From NCBI GenBank assembly GCA_029248185.1, contig JAQWJV010000032.1, positions 1-44,364 of the forward strand: a stretch of 44,364 nucleotides of DNA, in the 5' to 3' direction. How positions within the stretch are numbered: position 1 is the stretch's first letter; each line of letters starts with the position of its first letter. The notes below the pieces were generated by a model, which was not told the DNA's origin, ran no database searches, and worked only from the letters and a program-made list of their open reading frames with translations. The position numbers and the translations under genes were made by a program. The stretch is from Flavobacteriaceae bacterium (GTDB lineage Bacteria; Bacteroidota; Bacteroidia; Flavobacteriales; Flavobacteriaceae). Positions 44,079 to 44,364 of the stretch are shown piece after piece.

Positions 44079-44364
44079 TTACCAGTGAAGCGAACTTTTT
44101 CTAAAGCATATTGCGGCAATCAATCCCAAAAGAGGGAATAAGGTGAAGAATGAAAACAATTGTTGGTATTCAATGACAGTTGGGTTTTTTCCTAATATGT
44201 GTCCTGTAAAAAGTGACATGAAGATATCAGGAGTGAAGCCAATGATAGAAATGATACCTACCAATGTTCCAGTTAGTTGAATGGGTGTTTTTATTTCTTC
44301 TAAAAGAGCAAAATAAAGACCTCTTAAGGAATAGGTTCCCAAGGCTATTAAAATAAAGAGGCAA
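44079..44364 (-). CDS. MFS transporter, C-terminal part (5' end outside window)
   Basis: The minus-strand frame is open to the window edge, giving the last 94 residues of a membrane protein. It contains a helix start FILIALGTYSLRGLYFALL followed by LTGTLVGIISIIGFTPDIFM, a loop and the final helix LFSFFTLFPLLGLIAAICF, a pattern typical of the last three helices of flavobacterial major facilitator transporters. The TTG at 44342 is internal, not a start. The substrate cannot be told from this piece. It converges on ettA with a 33-bp gap and no clear hairpin. Confidence 0.75.
   Translation of the reverse strand, partial: CLFILIALGTYSLRGLYFALLEEIKTPIQLTGTLVGIISIIGFTPDIFMSLFTGHILGKNPTVIEYQQLFSFFTLFPLLGLIAAICFRKSSLHW

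Overview
The window is a gene-dense, AT-rich stretch of chromosome from a member of the Bacteroidota, most likely the family Flavobacteriaceae. The evidence is a fused SecDF, a Rho with an Asn-rich insertion, DUF4293, an OmpP1/FadL porin next to a low-complexity lipoprotein, the complete menaquinone set menF-D-B-A-C-E, and the Bacteroidota -7 promoter element TAnnTTTG in front of many genes. The genus cannot be fixed from sequence alone. Almost everything is core metabolism or information processing. There is no CRISPR array, insertion sequence or prophage.

Layout. 1-3.5 kb: end of malate dehydrogenase, then secDF. 3.5-7.8 kb (minus): folE-cysS-yidD-lgt-DUF192 lipoprotein-DinB/YfiT-like protein. 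7.9-10.7 kb (minus): low-complexity lipoprotein and FadL-like porin. 10.8-12.3 kb (plus): proS with a damaged start. 12.3-15.4 kb (minus): tightly overlapping YHS-DoxX-ATP-grasp-DinB-NRDE operon in which two genes carry in-frame stops. 15.6-16.0 kb: tRNA-Glu and rpsT. 16.0-18.7 kb: rho, DUF4293, YfcE-like phosphodiesterase. 18.7-21.2 kb: a looser accessory stretch with small unknown ORFs, a PhzF-like isomerase, a VOC protein and a 149-bp attC-like palindromic element. 21.2-27.0 kb (minus): leuA-leuC-leuD-second leuA homologue-leuB. 27.2-30.2 kb: helical-repeat protein, RluA-type pseudouridine synthase, panB. 30.4-32.3 kb: dnaK with an in-frame stop. 32.4-40.5 kb (plus): menaquinone operon with a hotdog thioesterase and a CPBP protease. 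40.5-44.4 kb: acyl-CoA carboxylase beta, a 59-aa membrane protein, ettA, and the end of an MFS transporter.

The most unusual signal is a set of disruptions in otherwise perfect genes: dnaK (TAA at codon 23 plus two nearby changes at conserved positions), the ATP-grasp gene (internal TGA), the DoxX gene (internal TAG) and proS (no usable start codon although 33 conserved codons lie upstream of the first ATG). All three stop codons are involved and all are used normally elsewhere in the window, so recoding is not the explanation. Because dnaK and proS should be needed, consensus or assembly error is the leading explanation, but real recent decay is not excluded. The most interesting candidate biological system is the five-gene YHS/DoxX/ATP-grasp/DinB/NRDE operon, whose product is unknown.
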